This document shows positions 33,901 through 43,245 of a stretch of DNA of 64,000 bases, in pieces. A model generated the notes under the pieces. The model did no database searches. It had not been told where the DNA came from and saw only the letters and a list, made by a program, of their open reading frames with translations. Location of the stretch: positions 5,952,001 to 6,016,000 of the forward strand of contig NZ_LT607409.1 in the NCBI RefSeq assembly GCF_900091505.1, given 5' to 3'. The DNA is from Micromonospora chokoriensis. Lineage in GTDB: Bacteria; Actinomycetota; Actinomycetes; Mycobacteriales; Micromonosporaceae. A program made the position numbers and the translations under genes. Numbering within the stretch: the stretch's first letter is position 1; each line of letters begins with the position of its first letter.

Positions 33901-35026
33901 CGCCGCCCTCGCCGCGATCACCCCGGGCGAGGAGCCGCTGCTGGACGCGCTCACCCGGCAACTGCGCCGGATGACCGGTGTCACGGTGCCTCGCGACGCC
34001 TGGGAGCCGGGCAAGCTCCCCGCGCACCTGCGGGTGACCTTCCGGGTGCTCGACGCCGACGAGAAGCCGGTCGCCGAGGGCAAGGACCTGCCGGCCCTGC
34101 AACGTCAACTCCGCCAGGAGGTACGCCAGGTGGTGGCGGCCGCCGCGCCGGAGGTGGCCCGTACCGGGCTGCGCGAGTGGAGCATCGGCACCCTGCCCCG
34201 GACCATCGAGCAGGTCCGCGCGGGCTACGCGGTGACCGCGTACCCGGCGCTGGTCGACGAGGGCGCCACGGTCGGGGTGAAGGTGTTCGACTCCCCCGCC
34301 GAGGCGGAGGCGGCGCACTGGGCCGGCACCCGTCGGCTGCTCCGGCTCACCGTGCCGTCCCCGGCACGGTTCCTCCAGGGCCGGCTGGACAACGCGGCGA
34401 AGCTGGCGCTGAGCCGCAACCCGCACGGCGGCGTGCAGGAGCTGATCGAGGACGCGGCCGGCGCGGCGATCGACCGGCTGATCGAAGCGGCGGGCGGCCC
34501 GGCCTGGGACGCCGACGGTTTCGCGGCGCTGCGCGAGAAGGTCCGCGCGGACCTGGTCGACACCGTCGTCGAGGTGATGGACCGGGTCCGCAAGGTCCTG
34601 GCCGCCGCCTACGCCGTCGAGCAGCGCCTCGGCGCCACCCGCAACCTCGCCGTGGTGGCCGCGCTGGCGGACATCCGCAATCAGCTCGCCGGGCTGGTGC
34701 ACGCCGGTTTCATCACCGAGACGGGGTACGCGCGGCTGCCCGACCTGCTGCGCTACCTCAGCGCCATCGAGCGCCGGATGGAACGGCTGGGCGGCAACCC
34801 GCAACGCGACCGCCAGCAGCAGGACCGCGTCGCGACGGTGCAGAAGGAGTACGCGGACCTGCTCGCCAACCTGCCGCCGGCCCGCCGGCAGGAGACCGCC
34901 GTCCGGCAGATCCGCTGGATGATCGAGGAGTTGCGGGTGAACGTGTTCGCCCAGGCGCTGGGCACCCCGTACCCCGTCTCCGAGCAGCGGATCTACCGCG
35001 CGATGGACGACGCGGAGGGTCGCTGA
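30974..35026 (+). CDS. hrpA: ATP-dependent RNA helicase HrpA
   Basis: 1350 aa, the normal HrpA length (~1300). Motif I is GETGSGKTTQ (104-113), II is DEAH (201-204), III is TSATIE, V is ATNVAETSLTVPGIKYVVD and VI is QRKGRCGR. The helicase-associated and OB-fold domains follow, with an Arg/Gly-rich insert near residue 640-660 (RRGGRPARDTAGGADAGRNAGRRGG). The C-terminal DUF3418-type region (~750-1330) ends with AMDDAEGR. It unwinds or remodels RNA; in E. coli it acts on stalled ribosomes. It is monocistronic, between the cytidine-deaminase-like and LysR genes. Confidence 0.95.
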   Translation: MQNPTASVATDPVRELHRRLTPLMVRDQRRLQRRLDGARKLRDPQRREAALAEITAEVVRAEQRLATRRAAVPVITYPAGLPVSERKDDIAAAIRDHQVVIVAGETGSGKTTQLPKICLELGRGVHGLIGHTQPRRLAARTVADRIADELGTELGDVVGYKVRFTDQVSERSLVKLMTDGILLAELQTDRMLRQYDTLIIDEAHERSLNIDFILGYLRELLPRRPDLKVIITSATIETDRFASHFADAEGDPAPIVEVSGRTYPVEVRYRPLLEVAEGEEDGDADEENVRDQIQAIGDAVEELAAEGPGDILVFLSGEREIRDTADALGKLVQKKRSLLGTEILPLYARLSAAEQHRVFAAHSSRRVVLATNVAETSLTVPGIKYVVDPGTARISRYSSRLKVQRLPIEPVSQASANQRKGRCGRTSDGICIRLYDEQDFLSRPEFTDPEILRTNLASVILQMTAIGLGDLAAFPFIDPPDKRNITDGVNLLHELGALDPTEADPAKRLTALGRRLAQLPVDPRLARMVVEGERNGCATEVLVIAAALSIQDPRERPAEKQAQADQAHARFADKESDFVAYLNLWRYLREQQRELSSSAFRRMCKAEYLNYLRVREWQDIVGQLRQVLRTPAENDRRGGRPARDTAGGADAGRNAGRRGGADLPEEIDTPKVHQSLLPGLLSHIGLKDAQKHEYLGARGAKFGIFPGSALFKKPPRWVMAAELVETSRLWGRIAGRVEPEWVEPLAQHLVKRSYSEPHWEKKQAAVMAYEKVTLYGVPLVSSRKVNFGRIDPALSRELFIRHALVEGDWQTHHQFWADNKRLLAEIEELESRARRRDILVDDETIFGFYDQRIPADVSSGRHFDSWWKKTRREQPDLLTFTRDLLVNDGRPGVDEDDYPDEWQTQGVSLPLTYRFEPGTPDDGVTVDIPLPLLNQVPAESFDWQVPGLREETVIALIRTLPKAIRRNFVPVPDYARAALAAITPGEEPLLDALTRQLRRMTGVTVPRDAWEPGKLPAHLRVTFRVLDADEKPVAEGKDLPALQRQLRQEVRQVVAAAAPEVARTGLREWSIGTLPRTIEQVRAGYAVTAYPALVDEGATVGVKVFDSPAEAEAAHWAGTRRLLRLTVPSPARFLQGRLDNAAKLALSRNPHGGVQELIEDAAGAAIDRLIEAAGGPAWDADGFAALREKVRADLVDTVVEVMDRVRKVLAAAYAVEQRLGATRNLAVVAALADIRNQLAGLVHAGFITETGYARLPDLLRYLSAIERRMERLGGNPQRDRQQQDRVATVQKEYADLLANLPPARRQETAVRQIRWMIEELRVNVFAQALGTPYPVSEQRIYRAMDDAEGR

Positions 35027-35074
35027 ACCGACCCGGGCCTCGGTCGCGGCCGGCGGGTCGGGCCGAGCCCGGGG

Positions 35075-36007
35075 TCAGGTCAGTGGCTCGACGCCGGGCG
35101 GCAGCTCGCCCCGGTCGATCGCGGACTGGATGTAGTCGAGCAGGATCCGCCGGAGTTCCCGCCCCGCGTGGGTGGGCACGACGTCGCGGCGGCGGGCCAC
35201 CGCGATGGTCCGCCGCACCCCGGGCGGGGCGAGGGACGTGATCCGCACACCTGGTCGGCGGGCCAGCACGATGCCCGGCACCAGCGCGATGCCGAGCCCC
35301 GCCTCGACGAAGCTGAGCACGGCGTCCATCTCGCCGCCGTCCACGGCGAAGCTCGGCTCGAACCCCGCCTCGCGACACGCCTGGATGGTGGCGTCGCGCA
35401 GGTCGTAGCCCTCCCGGAACATGACCATCGGCAGGTCGCGCAGGTCGGTGATGCGCAGCTCGCCGGTCGCCGAGGCGGTCGGCACCTCGTCGACCGAGGC
35501 CACCACCAGGCTCTCCCGCAGGATCGGGTCGACCCGCAGCCCGGGGTCGGCGCCCTGCGCCGGCATGATGATCAACGCCAGGTCGAGGTCGCCGCGGAGC
35601 AGGTCCCGCACCAGGTCCTGGGAGCCGCCCTCCTCCACGCGCAGGTCGATGGTGGGGTGCGCGTCGCGGAACCGGCGTAGCACCGGCGGGGCGAGCGAGG
35701 TGGCCAGACTCGGGGTGGCCCCGAGTCGGACACGGCCGCGACGTAACCCGACCAGCTCCTGGACCTCCCGGGTCGCGGTCTCCACGTCGGCGAGGATCCG
35801 GGTCGCCAACGGCAACAGCACCTCACCCGCCGCGGTGAGCGCGATGTTGCCCCTTACCCGCTCGAACAGCGGTGCCCCGAGGTCGGCCTCCAGAGCGTGA
35901 ATTTGCTTACTGAGAGAAGGCTGAGTGATGCCCACAAGGTCGGCGGCTTGGGTGAAATGTCGTACTTCGGCCACTGCGACGAAGTACCGAAGCTGATGGA
36001 GCTGCAT
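35075..36007 (-). CDS. LysR family transcriptional regulator
   Basis: 310 aa. The N-terminal winged helix is MQLHQLRYFVAVAEVRHFTQAADLVGITQPSLSKQIHALEADLGAPLFER; the C-terminal ~220 residues form the two-lobed effector domain. TAAGCT on the minus strand (plus AGCTTA, 36014-36019) ends 6 nt before ATG 36007, so it is probably leaderless. A perfect ATAGC-N5-GCTAT palindrome overlaps that hexamer (36012-36026), implying autoregulation. The divergent sdhCAB operon begins 78 nt away. LysR genes often control their divergent neighbour, so control of succinate dehydrogenase is likely but unproven. The effector is unknown. Confidence 0.9.
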   Translation of the reverse strand: MQLHQLRYFVAVAEVRHFTQAADLVGITQPSLSKQIHALEADLGAPLFERVRGNIALTAAGEVLLPLATRILADVETATREVQELVGLRRGRVRLGATPSLATSLAPPVLRRFRDAHPTIDLRVEEGGSQDLVRDLLRGDLDLALIIMPAQGADPGLRVDPILRESLVVASVDEVPTASATGELRITDLRDLPMVMFREGYDLRDATIQACREAGFEPSFAVDGGEMDAVLSFVEAGLGIALVPGIVLARRPGVRITSLAPPGVRRTIAVARRRDVVPTHAGRELRRILLDYIQSAIDRGELPPGVEPLT

Positions 36008-36011
36008 CTAC

Positions 36012-36026
36012 ATAGCTTACGGCTAT
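36012..36026. promoter_or_regulatory. LysR-type operator (T-N11-A)
   Basis: ATAGC (36012-36016), TTACG spacer, GCTAT (36022-36026): a perfect palindrome containing T36013-N11-A36025, the classic LysR recognition layout. It covers the LysR -10 box and lies ~20 nt upstream of the sdh -35 box. Confidence 0.7.
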
Positions 36027-36047
36027 CAACACTGCGAGTTTGATGCA

Positions 36048-36077
36048 TTGGACGACTGATCAAAGTGCTCCTAGCGT
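36048..36077 (+). promoter_or_regulatory. Promoter of the sdhCAB operon
   Basis: TTGGAC (-35, 36048-36053), 18-nt spacer, TAGCGT (-10, 36072-36077). The -10 ends 7 nt before the GTG start at 36085, so transcription probably begins at or next to the start codon. Confidence 0.75.
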
Positions 36078-36084
36078 CGGTCGT

Positions 36085-36774
36085 GTGGTAATCACGAAAA
36101 CTCGGTCGCCCATCCGCTCGAACGTCGGCCTCAAGGCCGTCATGGCGGTGACGGGCATTGTGCTGGTGCTGTTCCTGATCGCGCACATGCTCGGGAACCT
36201 GAAGGTGTTCACGGGGGAGGCCTCGTTCGACCACTACGCGCACTGGCTGCGCGACATCGGCAAGCCACTGCTGCCCGGCGTCTGGTTCCTGTGGATCCTG
36301 CGCACCGTGCTGGTCGTGGCGGTCGTCGCCCACATCGTCGCCGCCACCGTGCTGGCCCGGCGCGCCCGCGCCGCCCGCCCGGTCAAGTACGCCCACCGCA
36401 AGAAGGTCAACGGCAGCTACGCGGCCCGCACGATGCGCTGGGGCGGCGTGATCATCCTGCTGTTCGTGATCTACCACCTGCTGGACCTGACCACCGGCAC
36501 GCTCAACCCGGTCGGAAACGAGAGCAAGCCGTACGGCAACGTCGTCGCCGACTTCGCGCCGGAACGCTGGTACGTCACGCTCTTCTACACGCTCGCCATC
36601 GTCACGGTGGGCTTCCACCTGCGCCACGGCGCGTTCAGCGCGTTCCGCAGCCTCGGGCAGCAGACGCCGCGCGGCGAGCGTCGGGCCCGCGTCGCGGCGC
36701 TGGTCTTCGCCGTGCTGCTCTGCGCCGGATACCTGGTGGTCCCGTTCGCCGTACTCACCGGATTGGTGTCCTGA
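36085..36774 (+). CDS. sdhC: Succinate dehydrogenase cytochrome b subunit
   Basis: 229 aa from GTG 36085, placed by the promoter. An upstream in-frame ATG at 36040 lies inside the promoter and is rejected. The protein matches the single-subunit b558 membrane anchor (TIGR02046-type) with five membrane segments: VMAVTGIVLVLFLIAHMLGNL, FLWILRTVLVVAVVAHIVAATVLA, GGVIILLFVIYHLLDL, YTLAIVTVGFHLRHG and VAALVFAVLLCAGYLVV. Membrane His residues (H34, and those in VVAH, IYHL and FHLRH) are candidate heme ligands. It carries electrons from SdhB to menaquinone. The stop is 1 nt before sdhA. Confidence 0.93.
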   Translation: MVITKTRSPIRSNVGLKAVMAVTGIVLVLFLIAHMLGNLKVFTGEASFDHYAHWLRDIGKPLLPGVWFLWILRTVLVVAVVAHIVAATVLARRARAARPVKYAHRKKVNGSYAARTMRWGGVIILLFVIYHLLDLTTGTLNPVGNESKPYGNVVADFAPERWYVTLFYTLAIVTVGFHLRHGAFSAFRSLGQQTPRGERRARVAALVFAVLLCAGYLVVPFAVLTGLVS

Positions 36775-36775
36775 C

Positions 36776-38709
<1,934 letters not shown>

Positions 38710-38713
<4 letters not shown>

Positions 38714-39477
38714 ACCTGACCCTGCGCATCTGGCGCCAGAAGGGCCCTGAGGACAAGGGTCGGATGGTGACCTACCCGGTCGACGACGTGTCCCCGGACA
38801 TGTCGTTCCTGGAGATGCTCGACGTGCTCAACGAGCGGCTGATCCTCGCCGGCGAGGACCCGGTGGCGTTCGACCACGACTGCCGCGAGGGCATCTGCGG
38901 CATGTGCGGCCTGATGATCAACGGTGACGCGCACGGGCCGCAGCGCGGCACCACGGCGTGCCAGCTGCACATGCGGCAGTTCAAGGACGGCGAGACGATC
39001 GACATCGAGCCGTGGCGGGCCAGCGCCTTCCCGGTCGTCAAGGACCTGGTCGTCAACCGCAGCGCCTTCGACAGGATCATCGCGGCGGGCGGTTACGTCA
39101 CCGCGCCGACCGGCAGCGCGCCCGAGGCCCACTCCACCCCGGTGGCCAAGGCCAACGCCGACGCCGCCTTCGAGTCGGCCGCCTGCATCGGCTGCGGCGC
39201 CTGCGTCGCAGCCTGCCCGAACGGCTCCGGCATGCTCTTCACCGCCGCCAAGCTCACCCAGCTCTCGCTGCTCCCGCAGGGCCAGCCGGAGCGCTACACC
39301 CGGGTGATCGGCATGGTCGACGCGCACGACGAGGCCGGCTTCGGCGGCTGCACCAACGCCGGCGAGTGCACCCCGGCCTGCCCGAAGGGCATCCCGCTCA
39401 ACACCATCGGCCGGCTCAACCGCGACTACCTCACGGCCACCGCCAAGGGCGGAGCCAACAACACCCCCGGCTCCTGA
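38710..39477 (+). CDS. sdhB: Succinate dehydrogenase iron-sulfur subunit
   Basis: 255 aa from GTG 38710. Cluster ligands: [2Fe-2S] C58, C63, C66 and C84 (CREGICGMCG, then TTACQLH); [4Fe-4S] in CIGCGACVAACP (C159, C162, C165); [3Fe-4S] from C169, C214 and C220, with C224 completing the second pattern (CTNAGECTPACPKG). It passes electrons from FADH2 to the heme subunit. It is the last gene of the operon, followed by a hairpin. Confidence 0.95.
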
Positions 39478-39485
39478 GCCTCACC

Positions 39486-39526
39486 AGACCGCCGTATCCC
39501 GGGCCTCTTCCGGGGTACGGCGGTCT
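39486..39526 (+). terminator. Terminator of sdhCAB
   Basis: AGACCGCCGTA (39486-39496) pairs perfectly with TACGGCGGTCT (39516-39526), and CCC/GGG pairs extend the stem inward. It starts 9 nt past the sdhB stop. Confidence 0.75.
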
Positions 39527-39657
39527 GCTGTTCGGCCCCCGGGGGGTTGCGGTGGTGGGGCTGGGGCGGCCGCCCCAGCCCCTGACCTCGGTCACGGCTC
39601 GCCCGCAGGTTCCGGTCCCCATGGGGTACGCCGCATCTCCCGATCCGCGCCGCGCGC

Positions 39658-39815
39658 TTCATGGTCCACTCGGATTTCAGGAAGTCGGCCTGTCAATGCG
39701 CTCGGATACCGCGACTTCAAGGAACGCGAGTCGATCATCCCGGTTCGCCGCCTCGCCGGTCTGGGGGTGTCCGGCGGCGGTGATGCCGCCACATCGGCGA
39801 CCTGGAGTCGATCAG
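39658..39815. repeat. Two degenerate palindromic repeat elements
   Basis: In the 420-nt gap 39478-39897, after the sdh terminator, are two further elements. In the first, 39661-39687 and 39711-39737 form imperfect inverted arms (GTCCACTCGGATTTC.../...GAACGCGAGTCGATCAT). In the second, the centre CTGGGGGTGTCCGGCGGC (39761-39778) is identical over 18 nt to the centre of the 16.6-kb copy, and GGAGTCGATCAG follows. They look like older members of the same family as the elements flanking the GntR gene. The rest of the gap shows no gene. Confidence 0.6.
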
Positions 39816-39897
39816 GCAGACAGCCCTCGCAGTCCGGTTCAAGCGCTCGACGCCGGGTAGCAGTCCCCTGAGACGGCGTCGAGAGGGGACGAGCGAC

Positions 39898-41082
39898 ATG
39901 AAGGCACTGACCTGGCAGGGCAAGCGGGACGTACGGGTCGAGGAGGTGCCGGACCCTCGGATCGAGGCGCCGACCGACGCGATCGTGAAGATCACCTCGA
40001 CCGCGATCTGCGGTTCCGACCTGCACCTGTACGAGGTTCTCGGGCCGTACCTGAAGCCCGGTGACGTGCTGGGCCACGAGCCCATGGGCATCGTCGAGGA
40101 GGTCGGGTCGGAGGTGACCGGGCTCAAGCCCGGAGACCGGGTGGTGGTGCCGTTCAACATCGCCTGCGGGAGGTGCTGGATGTGTTCGCGCCAGCTCTAC
40201 GCGCAGTGCGAGACCACCCAGGTCACCAGCGAGGGCAAGGGCGCGTCCCTGTTCGGCTACACGTCGCTCTACGGTTCGGTGCCGGGCGGGCAGGCCGAGT
40301 ACCTTCGCGTCCCGCAGGCCCACTTCGGGCCGATCAAGATCCCGGAGTCCGGTGCGGACGAGCGCTACCTCTACCTGTCCGACATCCTGCCGACCGCCTG
40401 GCAGGCGGTGACGTACGCCGACACCCCGCCCGGCGGCACCCTGGCCGTCTTCGGCCTGGGCCCGGTGGGACAGTTCTGCGCACGGATCGGTCGCCACCTG
40501 GGCGCCGGCCGGGTGATCGGGTTGGACCTGGTGCCGGAGCGGTTGGAGCTGGCCCGCCGGCACGGCATCGAAGTGCTCGACGTCCGTGAGTTGTCCGACG
40601 TGGCGGGCGCGCTGATCGACCTGGTGGACGGGCGGGGCCCGGACGCGGTGATCGACGCGGTCGGGATGGAGGCGCACGGCTCGCCGGTGGGCAAGCTGGC
40701 CCACGCCGCCGTCGGGCTGCTGCCCGACAAGGTGGCCCAGACGATGACCGACCGCGCCGGCATCGACCGGTTGTCCGTCCTGCACGCTGCGGTCAAGGGG
40801 GTCCGGCGTGGTGGCACCGTGTCGGTCTCCGGGGTGTACGGCGGCGAGGCGGACCCGATGCCGCTGATGGAGATGTTCGACCGGGGCGTCCAACTGCGGA
40901 TGGGGCAGTGCCACGTGCGCCGGTGGACCGACGAGATCCTGCCGCTACTCTCCGGCGACGACGACCCACTGGGCGTGGAGGACCTGCGTACCCATCGGTT
41001 GCCGCTGTCGCGGGCGCCGCAGGCGTACGAGATGTTCCAGAAGAAGGAGGACGGCTGCATCAAGGTCGTGCTCGAACCATGA
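39898..41082 (+). CDS. Zinc-dependent alcohol dehydrogenase (formaldehyde-dehydrogenase-like)
   Basis: 394 aa medium-chain dehydrogenase. Catalytic zinc ligands are Cys38 (AICGSDLH), His60-Glu61 (GHEPMG) and the third site region; structural zinc is held by C90, C93, C96 and C104 (CGRCWMCSRQLYAQC). The NAD(P) Rossmann block is LAVFGLGPVGQFCARIG. The AQVTSEGKGASLFGYTSLYGSVPGGQAEYLRVP insert and length fit the glutathione-independent formaldehyde dehydrogenase/'adh_short-chain-like' branch rather than simple ethanol dehydrogenases. The substrate is unproven. GAGGGG lies upstream of ATG 39898. The SDR gene overlaps its stop by 4 nt, so they are cotranscribed. Confidence 0.9.
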   Translation: MKALTWQGKRDVRVEEVPDPRIEAPTDAIVKITSTAICGSDLHLYEVLGPYLKPGDVLGHEPMGIVEEVGSEVTGLKPGDRVVVPFNIACGRCWMCSRQLYAQCETTQVTSEGKGASLFGYTSLYGSVPGGQAEYLRVPQAHFGPIKIPESGADERYLYLSDILPTAWQAVTYADTPPGGTLAVFGLGPVGQFCARIGRHLGAGRVIGLDLVPERLELARRHGIEVLDVRELSDVAGALIDLVDGRGPDAVIDAVGMEAHGSPVGKLAHAAVGLLPDKVAQTMTDRAGIDRLSVLHAAVKGVRRGGTVSVSGVYGGEADPMPLMEMFDRGVQLRMGQCHVRRWTDEILPLLSGDDDPLGVEDLRTHRLPLSRAPQAYEMFQKKEDGCIKVVLEP

Positions 41083-42014
41083 GTGCGGGCAGGGTGGTGG
41101 TGGTCGTCGGCGCGACCAGCGGGATCGGCCGCGCCACAGCCCGGGCGTTCGCCGAGCGCGGCGACCGTCTCGTCCTGGCCGCCCGCGCCACCACGACCCT
41201 GGCCGAGGTACGCGGGGAGTGCGCCGCCGTCGACGTGCTGACCGTGCCGACCGACGTCACGGAGCCGGGCGCGTTGGACGCGCTCGTGGACGCGGCACTG
41301 GAACGGTTCGGTCGCGTCGACGTGTGGGTGCACACGGCCGCCGTGATGGCCTACGGGCGTTTCGACGAGCTGCCCAGGCGGGTCTTCGACCAGGTGGTCC
41401 GGACCGACCTGCTCGGCACCGCCGAGTCGGTACGGGTGGCGCTGCGACACTTCCGGGCGGCCGGGGCCGGCACCGTGGTCGTCACCGGTTCGGTGCTCGG
41501 GCACATCACCGCCCCGTACATGAGCGCGTACGTGGCGAGCAAGTGGGGGTTGCAGGGTCTGCTCCGGACGGTGCAGCAGGAGTTGCGGGACAGCCCGCGG
41601 ATCCGGTTGTCAGTGGTCAACCCGGGCAGCGTGGACACTCCCGTGTACCAGCAGGCGGCCAACTATCTGGGTCGGATCGGGCGACCTCCGCCACCGGTGG
41701 CGAGCCCGCAGCGGGTGGCCCGGGCCATCGTGCACTGTGTGGACCGGCCCCGCCGGGAGGTCTCCGTGGGCCGACTCAACGTGCTGTTGCGAGCCGGTTT
41801 CACCGTACTGCCGGGGGTCTACGACGTTCTGGTCGGGCCGTTGATGCGGGCGGCGGGCCTGGGTGGACGGCCGGTCGCCGCGCACGACGGCTCGGTCTTC
41901 ACGCCGAATCCGGCCGGCGAGGCGGTCCGCGGCGGTCACCTGCCTGACCTGCGGCAGCTCGCCCGACACGTGCCCGGTCCGGTCGGCGCCGTGCTGCGCC
42001 GCCGGTTCGGTTGA
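41079..42014 (+). CDS. Short-chain dehydrogenase/reductase
   Basis: 311 aa from ATG 41079, overlapping the ADH stop by ATGA. The cofactor motif is GATSGIG (11-17) and the active site is Ser138, Tyr151 and Lys155 (SVLGHITAPYMSAYVASKW). The C-terminal ~60 residues beyond the usual 250 (VYDVLVGPLMRAAGLGGRPVAAHDGSVF...) resemble other actinobacterial SDRs of ~300 aa. It probably oxidises or reduces a small alcohol or carbonyl in the same pathway as the ADH. Confidence 0.9.
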   Translation: MSAGRVVVVVGATSGIGRATARAFAERGDRLVLAARATTTLAEVRGECAAVDVLTVPTDVTEPGALDALVDAALERFGRVDVWVHTAAVMAYGRFDELPRRVFDQVVRTDLLGTAESVRVALRHFRAAGAGTVVVTGSVLGHITAPYMSAYVASKWGLQGLLRTVQQELRDSPRIRLSVVNPGSVDTPVYQQAANYLGRIGRPPPPVASPQRVARAIVHCVDRPRREVSVGRLNVLLRAGFTVLPGVYDVLVGPLMRAAGLGGRPVAAHDGSVFTPNPAGEAVRGGHLPDLRQLARHVPGPVGAVLRRRFG

Positions 42015-42127
42015 CCTGTTCGGGACTGTTCGGGACGGCGTTCGGGGGCATCGTGCATCGATCAACTCGCCTAGGGTGGTGGGCCAGCAAGCGCTCAGGC
42101 ACACCACGATCGGGGAGACGATTCACC

Positions 42128-43132
42128 ATGCGACTGAACCGCAGAACGGCACTCGGACTGGGCACTGTGGCCACCGCCGGGGCGGTGTTGGGCACCGCCG
42201 GCACGGCCGGCGCCGCCGAGAGCACCGAGGCCTCCCCGGCCACTCCCGCCCGTGCCGCCCGCCGGGTGGCCGCCGTCTTCGCCAAGCACAGCGTCGAGGC
42301 CGGCGGCAACTGGCAGGCGTACGTCAGCGTGGCCGACCCGGCCGGGTCACCGGTGGTCGCGGTGGAGGCCGACGCGGACCGGCGGATCGAGGCGTACAGC
42401 GTCAACAAGATCGCCGTCGCCACGGCGGTGCTGGACAAGGTCGACCGGGGGCTGCTCACCCTGGACCAGCAGGTCGAGGTGTCCGCGGCGATCGTCGTGC
42501 CCGGCGGTGACGGCATCTTCAGCCTGGACGGCGCGTACCCGAGCGTGGTGACCCTCGGGCACGTGCTGGCCAACCTGCTGACCGTCTCGGACGACACGGC
42601 GGTGCGGCTGTGCGGCCTGGTCGCCCCGGCCGCCGAGATCAACTCCATCCTGGTCGCCAAGGGTTTCCCGAACACCCAGGTCCAGCCGGTGGCCAACCCG
42701 AACCGGTTCTTCCTCGGCACCAGCACCCCCAGGGAGACGCACGACCTGCTGCGGGCCCTGGTCGCCGGCACGCTGCTCTCCCCCGCCTCGACCACGTACC
42801 TGTTGGGGCTCCTGCGGTCCCCGGTGGCGTTCACCGACGGCATCCGGCGCACCATGTCGTCGGACGACCGGGCGCGGATCGCCACCAAGGCCGGCTGGTT
42901 CGCCGACGCCCGGCACGAGGCCGGCGTGATCTTCGACCGTTCCGGGGCGGCGGTCCTCACGTACGCGCTCTTCGCCGACGGGCAGGCCAACCCGGAGGAC
43001 TTCGGCGCCACCCACCCGGCGGTGCAGGCCCGGGCGGCCATGGGCCCGAAGTTCCTGGCCGCCGTGGACCGGCTCGCGGGCGTGGGCAGGACGTTCCGGA
43101 TCACCGCCCGGCGCCCCAGCAACGGCGGCTGA
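42128..43132 (+). CDS. Beta-lactamase-fold serine hydrolase (class A-like), Tat-type signal
   Basis: 335 aa from ATG 42128, with GGGGAGA upstream. LNRRTALGLGTVATAGAVLGTAGTAGAAE is a Tat-type signal. Motifs: SVNK (Ser91, Lys94), SDD (154-156, where class A has SDN), and KAG (254-256, in place of KTG). The altered second and third motifs argue that it may not hydrolyse beta-lactams as a typical class A enzyme does. A peptidase or esterase role in the wall is equally possible. A hairpin at 43140-43175 follows. It is monocistronic. Confidence 0.82.
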   Translation: MRLNRRTALGLGTVATAGAVLGTAGTAGAAESTEASPATPARAARRVAAVFAKHSVEAGGNWQAYVSVADPAGSPVVAVEADADRRIEAYSVNKIAVATAVLDKVDRGLLTLDQQVEVSAAIVVPGGDGIFSLDGAYPSVVTLGHVLANLLTVSDDTAVRLCGLVAPAAEINSILVAKGFPNTQVQPVANPNRFFLGTSTPRETHDLLRALVAGTLLSPASTTYLLGLLRSPVAFTDGIRRTMSSDDRARIATKAGWFADARHEAGVIFDRSGAAVLTYALFADGQANPEDFGATHPAVQARAAMGPKFLAAVDRLAGVGRTFRITARRPSNGG

Positions 43133-43139
43133 CCGCGAT

Positions 43140-43175
43140 GCCGGGTCGGTCGCCGCTCGCGGTGACCGACCCGGC
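43140..43175 (+). terminator. 12-bp hairpin after the beta-lactamase-fold gene
   Basis: GCCGGGTCGGTC (43140-43151) pairs perfectly with GACCGACCCGGC (43164-43175) around a 12-nt loop, 8 nt after the stop. Confidence 0.7.
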
Positions 43176-43245
43176 CTGGCGACCGCCGGGGCACGAGCCG
43201 GTCCGGGTGACTACCGTGTAGGGCGGACACGTCGGAGGGACGGCA

